From contig JANXNM010000279.1 of the NCBI GenBank assembly GCA_025354065.1, positions 1 to 5,330 on the forward strand: a stretch of DNA of 5,330 nt, written 5' to 3'. Numbering within the stretch: the stretch's first letter is position 1; each line of letters opens with the position of its first letter. The position numbers and the translations under genes are program-made. A model generated the notes under the pieces. It saw only the letters and a list, made by a program, of their open reading frames with translations, was not told the origin of the DNA and ran no database searches. This stretch comes from Synechococcales cyanobacterium 340R_concoct_173_sub. Lineage in GTDB: Bacteria; Cyanobacteriota; Cyanobacteriia; Leptolyngbyales; Leptolyngbyaceae. Positions 1-5,304 of the stretch are shown here, piece after piece.

Positions 1-182
1 TCACCAGTTTATCCTTAGCGCGTTTACCCATTTACAGCGCCCTAGGCATTCCAGAAGTTTGGCGATTTGATGGAGAATCAGTTCAAATCTTAGAATTGCA
101 TCAAGCAACTTATCGACAAGTCCCACGATCGATCGCCCTGTCCCCAATCACCCCAGAAGCTTTACAAAATTTCCTAGAATAA
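1..182 (+). CDS. Uma2 (DUF820) family putative endonuclease, 3' end only
   Basis: The frame starting at base 3 gives about 59 residues ending in TAA at 180-182. The run RLPIYSALGIPEVWRFDGE, followed by QILELHQATYRQVPRSIALS, is the C-terminal hallmark of cyanobacterial Uma2/DUF820 proteins. These have a PD-(D/E)XK-like fold and occur in large paralogous families whose cellular role is poorly known. The Y-x-A-L-G-I-P-E-V-W-R segment is the conserved strand and helix after the catalytic core. The catalytic Asp/Glu/Lys residues lie upstream of the window, so activity cannot be judged. The protein ends at ALQNFLE, roughly 22 residues earlier than many relatives, and the missing tail is still readable downstream of the stop (see next entry). 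The family call is firm; whether the gene still works is open. Confidence 0.8.
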   Translation, partial: TSLSLARLPIYSALGIPEVWRFDGESVQILELHQATYRQVPRSIALSPITPEALQNFLE

Positions 183-248
183 GTCAAAACCATGGGCGAA
201 ACCAGTTGGGCAAAATCAGTTCGTCAGTGGGCAAAATTAACTCACTAA
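183..248 (+). pseudogene. Read-through tail of the Uma2 gene beyond a premature stop
   Basis: Reading on in the Uma2 frame past the TAA at 180-182 gives VKTMGETSWAKSVRQW and a few more residues before a second in-frame TAA at 246-248. From memory, many cyanobacterial Uma2 proteins end with a very similar peptide (a Q-T-M-G-E-T-S-W type motif followed by R-x-W). The first TAA would then be a nonsense change, for example CAA to TAA, rather than the ancestral end. The tail is not part of the catalytic core, so the shortened protein might still fold. Confidence 0.55.
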
Positions 249-417
249 AATAATTTGAAACAAAAATGGAAACTCTATCGATCGGATTTATTAGATTTTG
301 TAGGTAAAATTAGGAGCGACTGGTTTTGTAGTGTTGGTGCGATTGCATTATAAATAATAAATTGATTTCGCTAGAGTTGAATTTTCAGGATATGGGCCGG
401 AAGCAAAACAGAAAAAT
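249..417. other. Intergenic stretch between Uma2 and trhO remnants
   Basis: These 169 bases contain no convincing reading frame on either strand. There are two consecutive stops (TAA TAA at 355-360) in the frame of the trhO remnant. An ATG at 392 opens only an 11-codon frame. It might mark the original trhO start region, displaced by a small deletion, but this is a guess. Confidence 0.5.
326..354 (+). promoter_or_regulatory. Possible sigma70-type promoter before trhO
   Basis: TTGTAG (326-331) and TATAAA (349-354) are separated by exactly 17 bases. The -10 box matches consensus at five of six positions, the -35 box at only three. It lies about 60 bases before the first recognisable trhO codons. 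In AT-rich DNA such a match can occur by chance. Confidence 0.25.
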
Positions 418-1133
418 TTCACGCTGAGCCTGTATCAGCAGTTACAACAGGTGCTGCGATCGCAGATCTTTGAGCACTGTCAACAAAATAATGTGTATGG
501 CAGTATTTTATTGGCTCAAGAAGGCATTAACGGAACGGTTTGTAGCGATCGTGAGCATCTTACAGCATTCATTGAATTTCTTCGTCAAAACCCTCGCCTG
601 TGCGATCTCACCACCAAAGAATCAGAAAGCGATCGTGCCCCTTTCGATCGGTTAAAGGTGAAAGTGAAGTCCGAAATCGTTACGCTGGGTAGACCTGATA
701 TTAATCGAGCGAACGGGCCGAAACCTACGTTAAACCCCAGGATTGGAATGCGCTGATTCAGGATCCAGAGGTGTTGGTAATTGATACGCGAAAAGCCTTT
801 GAAGTCTCTACCGGAACGTTTGCAGGTGCAGTTGACCGCATTTTAAAATATCTTGAAGAAATTGACCAAGAAGAGAGTCTTTGGGAAGGCGAATGTTTTG
901 TCTTTGACCAGCGGGTTTCCGTCACCCACGGCGTTCATCCAGGAACCCATGCGATTTATGTGGCTTGTGGTTATCCAGTTTCACCCGAGGAAATGCGATC
1001 GTCTCTTTACCAACCAGGGCTATCTTGTCCGAGTTGCCATGATCTTTTAACGGCGACCCAGCAGCAACGAAATCGAGAGAGAGTCAGACAGCGCCAGCAA
1101 ATTAACGCTAACAAATTAAGCTCACTAAGTTAA
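418..1133 (+). pseudogene. trhO: Degraded tRNA uridine(34) hydroxylase (rhodanese family)
   Basis: TrhO (YceA/UPF0176) uses a rhodanese domain to hydroxylate U34 of certain tRNAs in the cytoplasm. Part one, about 418-722, reads YQQLQQVLRSQIFEHC, then GSILLAQEGINGTV, NPRLCDLTTKES and KVKSEIVTLG, all N-terminal-domain signatures. Part two, 723-1133, is in another frame. It reads [20 protein letters not shown], the rhodanese entry [12 protein letters not shown], then ILKYLEE and [20 protein letters not shown], and ends in an RERVRQRQQ tail. Three lesions are visible. No ATG, GTG or TTG start precedes the conserved N-terminus in frame; GTG 451 is internal and the family's opening strand is gone. 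One base is missing around 709-722, after which frame 1 hits TGA at 754-756. AVD is joined almost directly to ILKYLEE at about 834-843, removing some 55 family residues, including the CxGGIRC loop with the catalytic cysteine. The identity is certain and the gene is almost surely non-functional. Confidence 0.9.
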
Positions 1134-1290
1134 TGCAGTCCATACAGCATTTTTGATAGGCAAGCTTGATAATGTTCCGGTTGAGCGGACGCAGCCTGTG
1201 CATCTCACCGAGATCTTGCGCCCGTCCGTTGCAGCGCAGTCTTATACTGCCGCAACTGCGATCGCGACCTCTCACAACTCTTTTGATGAA
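1134..1290. other. Convergent gap between trhO remnant and R-M gene
   Basis: The 157 bases separate two convergent 3' ends. They contain a HIP1 octamer at 1258-1265. A plus-strand frame crosses the gap and runs on antisense to the methyltransferase gene, but its translation shows no family signature. I see no hairpin followed by a T-run strong enough to call a terminator for either gene. Confidence 0.5.
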
Positions 1291-3402
1291 TCATGCAAAA
1301 CGATCGCTGGTGTAAGCCTTAATCGGTCTGGGCTTAACAGTTTGCCAAGGATAGCGAGGCTGAAGCTTATTGAGCGGAAAGCTAGTGAGACGAGCTTCAA
1401 TATGGGCTTTCTCAGCATCCGTCAGTTCAAACATTTCATAGACAGTTTGATCAATGTGCGCTAGGGCTGCAAAGAAGTCAGATTCGACTTGTTGAAAACT
1501 GTCAAATCGTTGTCGATAGGTTTGCATCAGGGCAGCATAGTCTTGAGGAATGAGCAGTTTCTGAATAATGGCTCTAGAAATGGTGGTGTCTTCGTCGGCG
1601 TTGAGCGTCAAAAGTTTATAGACTAACTCAGCAACATCGGCATCTACCAGTTCTAGCGAAAACAATCCGGCTCGAATGCTATTTCTGTCTAAACTCAGTT
1701 CTGCTACCTGCACATCTTCAGGACTCCAGTTAGAGAAGTTAAGCCCTAGATTGCTGTCGCTCAGTTTATATCGACTGGTTTCGATGCGTGTCTCAATTTC
1801 AGATAACAACCATTCATTAGGATTGTTTTTAGCGATCGCCGCTAACTGTGCTAGCTCGTTATAACCACTGACTAAGCGTTGCTCGATCGTCGCGTCTAGA
1901 TTCTTGACCCAGGGCAAAGCTTCAAGAGTACGAGGGTAAATATGGGAACGTGATGATCCTTCTAATACTCCTGCTCTCAGCCTCGTCAAATAGTAGAAGC
2001 GAACTAACTTACTATTAATGAAACTTGCAACTGCTTTTAGAGATACTCCATCGACCTTGGGCAATGCAATAACAACACTATTGCGAGCGGCGATATCTTC
2101 TCTTTCTACTACACACGCAAAGGGTACAAGTGCCAATTCAGCAACAGCAATAAATGATGGATGCCTTCGATCTCCCCAAATACTTAACTTCTGTACATCT
2201 TCCAGATTTATCCAACCTTCTGGCTCTCCATGCCAACCCATAGCAAGACTTTTACCCAAAAGTATTTGAACTGAACGGCTATCTGTAGAGGTCTCAGTGA
2301 CTTGTGCTTCTCTACCTGCCTGAATTCCGTAGGTAAACCAGAAAGGACGATTGTTGCGACTCAGTTGCCGTGCTACTGCTTCCTTTAACTCCACTACATT
2401 TCCACTATTCCCGTTGGGATATAGCTTCTTCAGAATGGGGACATCTTCAGGATGCAACAGTGGCAGCAAATAGTCTCCCCACAACGCTTCTGCTGTATTG
2501 CTTAAGTCAACTTTGGTAACTCTAAGACTGATCTTGGCATCAAAAAAATCTCTGTACTTGATTTTGACTGGCGGTTCATCGCTTCGCCACGTTGCAGGAA
2601 CAAACAGTTCAATGTCGTCATTCTCTTGCGCTGAAGTTTTTTCGATCACCAACAACATCGGAATCACATTTGCATCCCACTGTTTCCCAGCAAACTCCAA
2701 CCACACGATTTTTCGTAAAGCAGCATCCCGCCCTGGATAGAGCAGTTTCCATACCTTCGCTGCCGCTTCTGAATTGGCATAGCCACCACTCACCACCATG
2801 CCCAACCAGCCACCCGATTCCAGCGATTCAGTCAAGGCACGATAGAGAAACACTAAACCTGTATCCGCATTTTGTCCCCAAATCTGGTGCCACAGCCCAC
2901 GCATCTCATCGTTATACTTCACCCGCTCTGCCCGAATATAAGGCGGATTACCCACAATATATTTCCACTGTCCGCTATCTCGCTCTGCTGAACCAGGAGC
3001 CAAAAATCCTTCCCCTAACAGCGGAACAAGATCCGATTCTCGCAGCAGACTATTTAAGTTATGGACGTGAATTTGAGGAACATTGACTGGGTTTGTCGAA
3101 GGCTTGAAGCGCACCAGCGCCCACATCAACTGAAAGTGGCTAATAAATGCGGCAAATGGGTTGAGGTCAAATCCCCAGACCGTTGCTTGCAACTCTTGCA
3201 AAACAGCATCTGCATCCAATCCTCTAACTTTGGCATCTTTCAAGCAACGGTAAACATAGCGTACCAAAAACGAACCGCTACCACAGGATGGATCAAGCAG
3301 TTTTCCCTCACCATGACTAAATACTGTTTGTTCTAGCAGCCAATCGACGATCGTAGCAGGCGTATAAAACTCTCCCAATCGTTTCCGTTTAGCGGCGGGC
3401 AA
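1291..3402 (-). CDS. C-terminal half: N6-adenine DNA methyltransferase with target-recognition domain
   Basis: This frame gives 703 residues. In order: LGEFYTP (residues 9-15; motif X region), DPSCGSGSF (37-45; motif I, S-adenosylmethionine binding), WGFDLNPFA (76-84; acidic motif II region), HNLNSLL (114-120; motif III region), and VGNPPYI (150-156), where N-P-P-Y is the catalytic motif IV of N6-adenine methyltransferases. The order X-I-IV and the FYTP start are typical of gamma-type enzymes (type I HsdM, type IIG). Residues about 355-500 resemble a target-recognition domain, with FINSKLVRFYY (461-471) and IYPRTLEALPW (488-498) as in other N6 methylases. All core motifs look intact. The nominal start at 3402 is a TTG with no well-placed ribosome binding site, and the preceding six codons also fit the family, so it is not a natural start. 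The stop faces the trhO remnant. Confidence 0.85.
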   Translation of the reverse strand: MPAAKRKRLGEFYTPATIVDWLLEQTVFSHGEGKLLDPSCGSGSFLVRYVYRCLKDAKVRGLDADAVLQELQATVWGFDLNPFAAFISHFQLMWALVRFKPSTNPVNVPQIHVHNLNSLLRESDLVPLLGEGFLAPGSAERDSGQWKYIVGNPPYIRAERVKYNDEMRGLWHQIWGQNADTGLVFLYRALTESLESGGWLGMVVSGGYANSEAAAKVWKLLYPGRDAALRKIVWLEFAGKQWDANVIPMLLVIEKTSAQENDDIELFVPATWRSDEPPVKIKYRDFFDAKISLRVTKVDLSNTAEALWGDYLLPLLHPEDVPILKKLYPNGNSGNVVELKEAVARQLSRNNRPFWFTYGIQAGREAQVTETSTDSRSVQILLGKSLAMGWHGEPEGWINLEDVQKLSIWGDRRHPSFIAVAELALVPFACVVEREDIAARNSVVIALPKVDGVSLKAVASFINSKLVRFYYLTRLRAGVLEGSSRSHIYPRTLEALPWVKNLDATIEQRLVSGYNELAQLAAIAKNNPNEWLLSEIETRIETSRYKLSDSNLGLNFSNWSPEDVQVAELSLDRNSIRAGLFSLELVDADVAELVYKLLTLNADEDTTISRAIIQKLLIPQDYAALMQTYRQRFDSFQQVESDFFAALAHIDQTVYEMFELTDAEKAHIEARLTSFPLNKLQPRYPWQTVKPRPIKAYTSDRFA

Positions 3403-4583
3403 GAATGTTTGATAGATATCCCCCAGATTTCTTCCGACAACCCTGAAAAATCATAGGCGTTAAATCGCAGAATCAAACGTTGCAAGGCTTCATCTAACGC
3501 GCCATTGGTTTCATAAATCCAGTCAAATAAGTTGCGCTCAAATGGCTCGTGATAGAGCCGCCCCACATCTTTAGCCACTAATTGCACCAGCGCTTTAGCA
3601 TCGCCCGTCAACTGATCGACAAACGCCGCCCAGTCTCGCGGGCCACCGTTGGATAATCGTCGTTTTTTCGTTAGTTTTAAGTCTTCCACCAATCGGAGAA
3701 ACAACACACGAGCCACCAGCACAGCCACAGAATCGGCAACAAAGGATTCTCGAATTCGTTCTTCAACTTGCTGCTTGCCTTTTGCGTTGACATCTCGCCC
3801 ATATTGGTCTTCAAATCGAGGTAAAAGATCCTCAAACAAATGTCGATGGAAGTCAAACCTAAACCGCAGCCGCACTAATGCCCGTCGTTGTGTATCGCCC
3901 GTATCCACTAAGTTTCGCTGAATGTCCTGTTCCTGATGTTTGAACTCTTTATACTGCTGGATTAAGGTCGCGATCGCTTGCTCCGCCGCAGTGCCCAGTT
4001 CAGCAAAACTAGTTTGCAAATCTTGCCGTAATCGATCTAGAGTCTCAGGCGCATCTAACTTCAAGTAAACGTAGGGTAATTGTCCATCAATAAATGTTGC
4101 CCACTGATTACGATGCGTCGCCTGTTCGTAGGAAAGAAACTTCAGCCTTTCCTGTAATTCTTCAAAGGTTATTTCAGGCAAACTGCACGGATCTTCAAAT
4201 CCTGCAACGGCTTCACCCGTTGGCAAAACGAGCCAAATATAATGGGCTGTTAAAAATAAAACGTACCGCGTTAAGCCCTCAACATACTTACGTTTTTGGT
4301 TCCATAGCTTGAGTCGTCCACTCTCTGTATTGACTTCTGCATCATCCTTTTTTAGATCTCCTACAACCCAAGCAATTTTCTCAGGAGTCAGCAGCTTAAT
4401 GTCTGGATAACCACCTCCTCCTGCGTCTTCAGTCACAACGCGATCCTTGGGATAATCTAGCAATCCAGCCAAAAAATCACGAACATCTGGGTTGTACGAT
4501 CGTTCTGGTCGGCTCCAGTCTAAAGCAAGCCACTTTGTCAAAGGATTTGCCTGCTGTCTCGGTGGTCTGCTGCTTCTGGACAA
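3333..4583 (-). CDS. N-terminal half: PD-(D/E)XK-like nuclease plus helical connector
   Basis: This frame encodes 416 residues, of which the first 388 are genuine and the last 28 are out-of-frame filler after the G-run. A likely PD-(D/E)XK site is Y-P-D61 (in GGGGYPDIKLL), followed 15 residues later by D76-L-K78 (in WVVGDLKKDD), with Q96 and K97 just beyond. From about residue 180 the sequence turns helical and charged, and LRFRFDFHRHLFEDLLPRFE leads into a connector ending in NAYDFSGLSEEIWG, which normally precedes the FYTP methyltransferase core. The start is TTG at 4583-4581. An in-frame TAG lies five codons upstream (4598-4596), no ATG or GTG falls between, and AGAGG (4597-4593) sits nine bases before the TTG. 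Alone this half would be a nuclease domain with no visible recognition domain; whether a stable product forms is unknown. Confidence 0.75.
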   Translation of the reverse strand: MSRSSRPPRQQANPLTKWLALDWSRPERSYNPDVRDFLAGLLDYPKDRVVTEDAGGGGYPDIKLLTPEKIAWVVGDLKKDDAEVNTESGRLKLWNQKRKYVEGLTRYVLFLTAHYIWLVLPTGEAVAGFEDPCSLPEITFEELQERLKFLSYEQATHRNQWATFIDGQLPYVYLKLDAPETLDRLRQDLQTSFAELGTAAEQAIATLIQQYKEFKHQEQDIQRNLVDTGDTQRRALVRLRFRFDFHRHLFEDLLPRFEDQYGRDVNAKGKQQVEERIRESFVADSVAVLVARVLFLRLVEDLKLTKKRRLSNGGPRDWAAFVDQLTGDAKALVQLVAKDVGRLYHEPFERNLFDWIYETNGALDEALQRLILRFNAYDFSGLSEEIWGISIKHSCPPLNGNDWESFIRLLRSSIGC

Positions 4584-4592
4584 AACACTTAA

Positions 4593-4597
4593 CCTCT
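4593..4597 (-). promoter_or_regulatory. Ribosome binding site that fixes the TTG start
   Basis: AGAGG on the minus strand lies nine bases before the TTG at 4583. An in-frame stop overlaps it (TAG, 4598-4596), so translation in this frame cannot begin further upstream. Confidence 0.55.
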
Positions 4598-4676
4598 ATG
4601 CTTTCAAACGCATTCAAATTGCTAGCAGGGGAACAGGTTAGCACCAAATCTAAAAATACAAGTAATTCTTAAGCAG

Positions 4677-4682
4677 ATTATA
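4677..4682 (-). promoter_or_regulatory. Probable -10 box for the R-M gene
   Basis: On the minus strand the sequence reads a perfect TATAAT, about 94 bases upstream of the TTG start. No good -35 hexamer lies 16-18 bases further up; TTCAAA occurs a few bases too far away. Transcription from here would give a leader of roughly 85 bases. The match is exact but short, and the surrounding DNA is AT-rich. Confidence 0.4.
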
Positions 4683-4801
4683 TTCCCTTCAGGTTTAGAA
4701 TAACTTTGAAAAATGTTTAAATCTAACCACTGATTGTGATGTGCTGCTCTCACCAGTAGCCCAAACAGTATGGCTATTTAATATACAGAAACATTCTGAA
4801 C

Positions 4802-4922
4802 ATTATCCTAGTTTGGATAGATACCCTGACATTTTCTGCATAACGCTCTGATTTAAATAGATACTCCCGATTGATTTTGTGCATCTTCCCTCATGTTGAA
4901 TAAATTATCCTGATTGCATAGA
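4802..4922 (+). repeat. Degenerate short repeats in the intergenic region
   Basis: Two overlapping repeat pairs are seen. ATAGATAC followed by ATTTT-C/G-TGCAT occurs at 4817-4841 and 4857-4884. ATTATCCT followed by a TTG-G/C-ATAGA word occurs at 4802-4821 and 4904-4922. They are imperfect and unevenly spaced, so this is neither a CRISPR nor a clean tandem array. They may be old duplications or chance in AT-rich DNA. Confidence 0.3.
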
Positions 4923-4978
4923 ACTAAACAAGCTATTTCTCTAAAGAATTATTAATTTATATGACCGTTGGCAACGCC

Positions 4979-4991
4979 TCCCGGAACGGGA
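4979..4991. repeat. Short inverted repeat with GAA loop
   Basis: TCCCG and CGGGA flank GAA. The surrounding word (GGCAACGCC before, AATTG after) is much more GC-rich than its neighbourhood. It recalls the small GC-rich interspersed repeats common in cyanobacterial intergenic DNA, but I cannot assign it to a named family. No T-run follows, so it does not look like a terminator. Confidence 0.4.
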
Positions 4992-5000
4992 ATTGACCTA

Positions 5001-5025
5001 AAATGATCCTAGAATAGGATCATTT
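5001..5025. repeat. Perfect 11-base inverted repeat with GAA loop
   Basis: AAATGATCCTA (5001-5011) and its exact complement TAGGATCATTT (5015-5025) flank GAA. No T-run follows on either side, which argues against an intrinsic terminator. It could be an operator, an RNA hairpin, or a small palindromic repeat. The right arm contains AGGA nine bases before the GTG at 5029, so as RNA it would hide that possible ribosome binding site. Confidence 0.6.
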
Positions 5026-5028
5026 GTA

Positions 5029-5160
5029 GTGAGCGATACCATTCGGCGCAAGCAGGACTCCGATCGCACCGAAAAAGCTACCTTCAATCGATATTTCGCT
5101 TATGTTCAACTCGATCGTCTTGCTTATTCAATTCGAGGGCCGATCGCGATCGTTTTTTAA
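5029..5160 (+). CDS. Doubtful small ORF, 43 residues, unknown function
   Basis: GTG at 5029 opens a 43-codon frame ending in TAA at 5158-5160. It encodes a basic, polar N-terminus (SDTIRRKQDSDRTEK) and an aromatic-rich middle (TFNRYFAYVQLDRLAY). An in-frame TAA at 4999-5001 closes it upstream, so GTG 5029 is the most likely start. AGGA at 5016-5019 has suitable spacing but lies inside the inverted repeat. I recognise no family. The residue mix looks more protein-like than the surrounding AT-rich DNA would give. It could be a real small gene, a fragment of a decayed gene, or chance. Confidence 0.3.
   Translation: MSDTIRRKQDSDRTEKATFNRYFAYVQLDRLAYSIRGPIAIVF
5141..5158 (+). terminator. Weak terminator-like palindrome plus T-run
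   Basis: CGATCGCGATCG (5141-5152) is self-complementary and is followed directly by six T's. As a hairpin it allows only about four base pairs, so termination would be inefficient. It overlaps the end of the small ORF at 5029-5160 and lies ahead of ftsH. Such GATCG-rich words are also common in cyanobacteria for unrelated reasons. Confidence 0.25.
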
Positions 5161-5236
5161 TATTCAGTCCATCAGGCTCTGAAACTTTAAATTTGGAATT
5201 GCTGTTAATCAAAACTTCCAAGTGTCTGAGAGATAC

Positions 5237-5252
5237 GTTAAGATTAGTTAAC
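5237..5252 (+). promoter_or_regulatory. Possible promoter or operator ahead of ftsH
   Basis: GTTAA and TTAAC form a small inverted repeat (5237-5241 and 5248-5252). TAAGAT at 5239-5244 inside it is a four-of-six match to a -10 box, about 60 bases before the gene start. The upstream -35 region is poor. It is a candidate site only. Confidence 0.25.
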
Positions 5253-5264
5253 ACAGAAAAAGCT

Positions 5265-5277
5265 TGGGATCATCCCA
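5265..5277. repeat. Inverted repeat in the ftsH leader
   Basis: TGGGAT and ATCCCA are separated by a single C, 13 bases before the ribosome binding site. The one-base spacer prevents a tight RNA hairpin, so a DNA-binding site for a dimeric protein is likelier than an RNA structure. A chance occurrence is possible. Confidence 0.35.
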
Positions 5278-5289
5278 TCACCACGGAAC

Positions 5290-5295
5290 AAGGAG
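5290..5295 (+). promoter_or_regulatory. Strong Shine-Dalgarno that selects the GTG start
   Basis: AAGGAG lies nine bases before the GTG at 5305. The nearer ATG at 5298 is only two bases away, which is too close, and opens just four codons (M-L-S-E-stop). The site therefore favours GTG 5305. Confidence 0.6.
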
Positions 5296-5304
5296 AAATG
5301 CTCA

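Larger units (their letters stand above)
1291..4583 (-). pseudogene. Fused nuclease / N6-adenine DNA methyltransferase (type IIG-like), frameshifted
   Basis: Joining the two minus-strand frames at the G-run 3424-3420 gives one protein of about 1,097 residues. The left frame runs cleanly to GLSEEIWG (residue 388). Restoring one G then yields D-I-Y-Q-T-F-L-P-A-A-K-R-K-R-L-G-E-F-Y-T-P, the expected linker into the methyltransferase core. The order is nuclease (about 20-125), helical connector (about 180-390), gamma-class methyltransferase (about 395-650), target-recognition region (about 745-895), and C-terminal helical segment. Type IIG enzymes carry cutting, adenine methylation and sequence recognition in one chain, and no hsdS-like or separate nuclease gene is present here. 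As written, the gene yields only the two pieces described below. It could be a true pseudogene, a switchable or slipping gene, or a one-base sequencing error. The family is well supported; the restriction activity is inferred. Confidence 0.8.
4598..4977. other. AT-rich intergenic region with no recognisable gene
   Basis: About 380 bases between the R-M gene and the inverted repeats near 4980. All frames are broken by frequent stops, and I recognise no protein remnant, tRNA or rRNA. It contains the -10 box of the R-M gene and some loosely repeated words (listed separately). Confidence 0.5.

Noticed and set aside
451..756. GTG 451 as the true start of a short stand-alone protein
   Set aside because: It falls inside the conserved TrhO N-terminal domain (upstream codons YQQLQQ are also family-like), and the frame ends at a frameshift.
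1134..1290. Bidirectional terminator between the convergent genes
   Set aside because: Only a six-base CGGACG/CGTCCG match with a long loop is present, and no T-run follows.
1153..1464. Plus-strand ORF of 103 codons spanning the convergent gap
   Set aside because: Most of it is antisense to the methyltransferase 3' end, it has no family signature and no clear ribosome binding site.
2592..3086. Plus-strand ORF of 164 codons
   Set aside because: It lies wholly antisense to the motif-rich methyltransferase core, and its translation is a composition-driven shadow rich in Ser, Pro and His.
3400..3402. TTG at 3402 as an independent start for a separate methyltransferase gene
   Set aside because: The codons before it (D-I-Y-Q-T-F) continue the same conserved protein, and no Shine-Dalgarno sits at the right distance. 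A single frameshifted gene explains the data better.
3416..3426. Canonical -1 programmed frameshift heptamer at the G-run
   Set aside because: In the reading frame the site is TGG GGG ATA, which does not fit X-XXY-YYZ. Single-tRNA slippage on GGG is possible but unsupported.
3649..3921. Plus-strand Ser/Arg/Asn-rich ORF
   Set aside because: Antisense shadow of the helical connector of the R-M gene.
4802..4922. CRISPR array
   Set aside because: Repeats are imperfect, only two copies each, with irregular spacing and no cas genes nearby.
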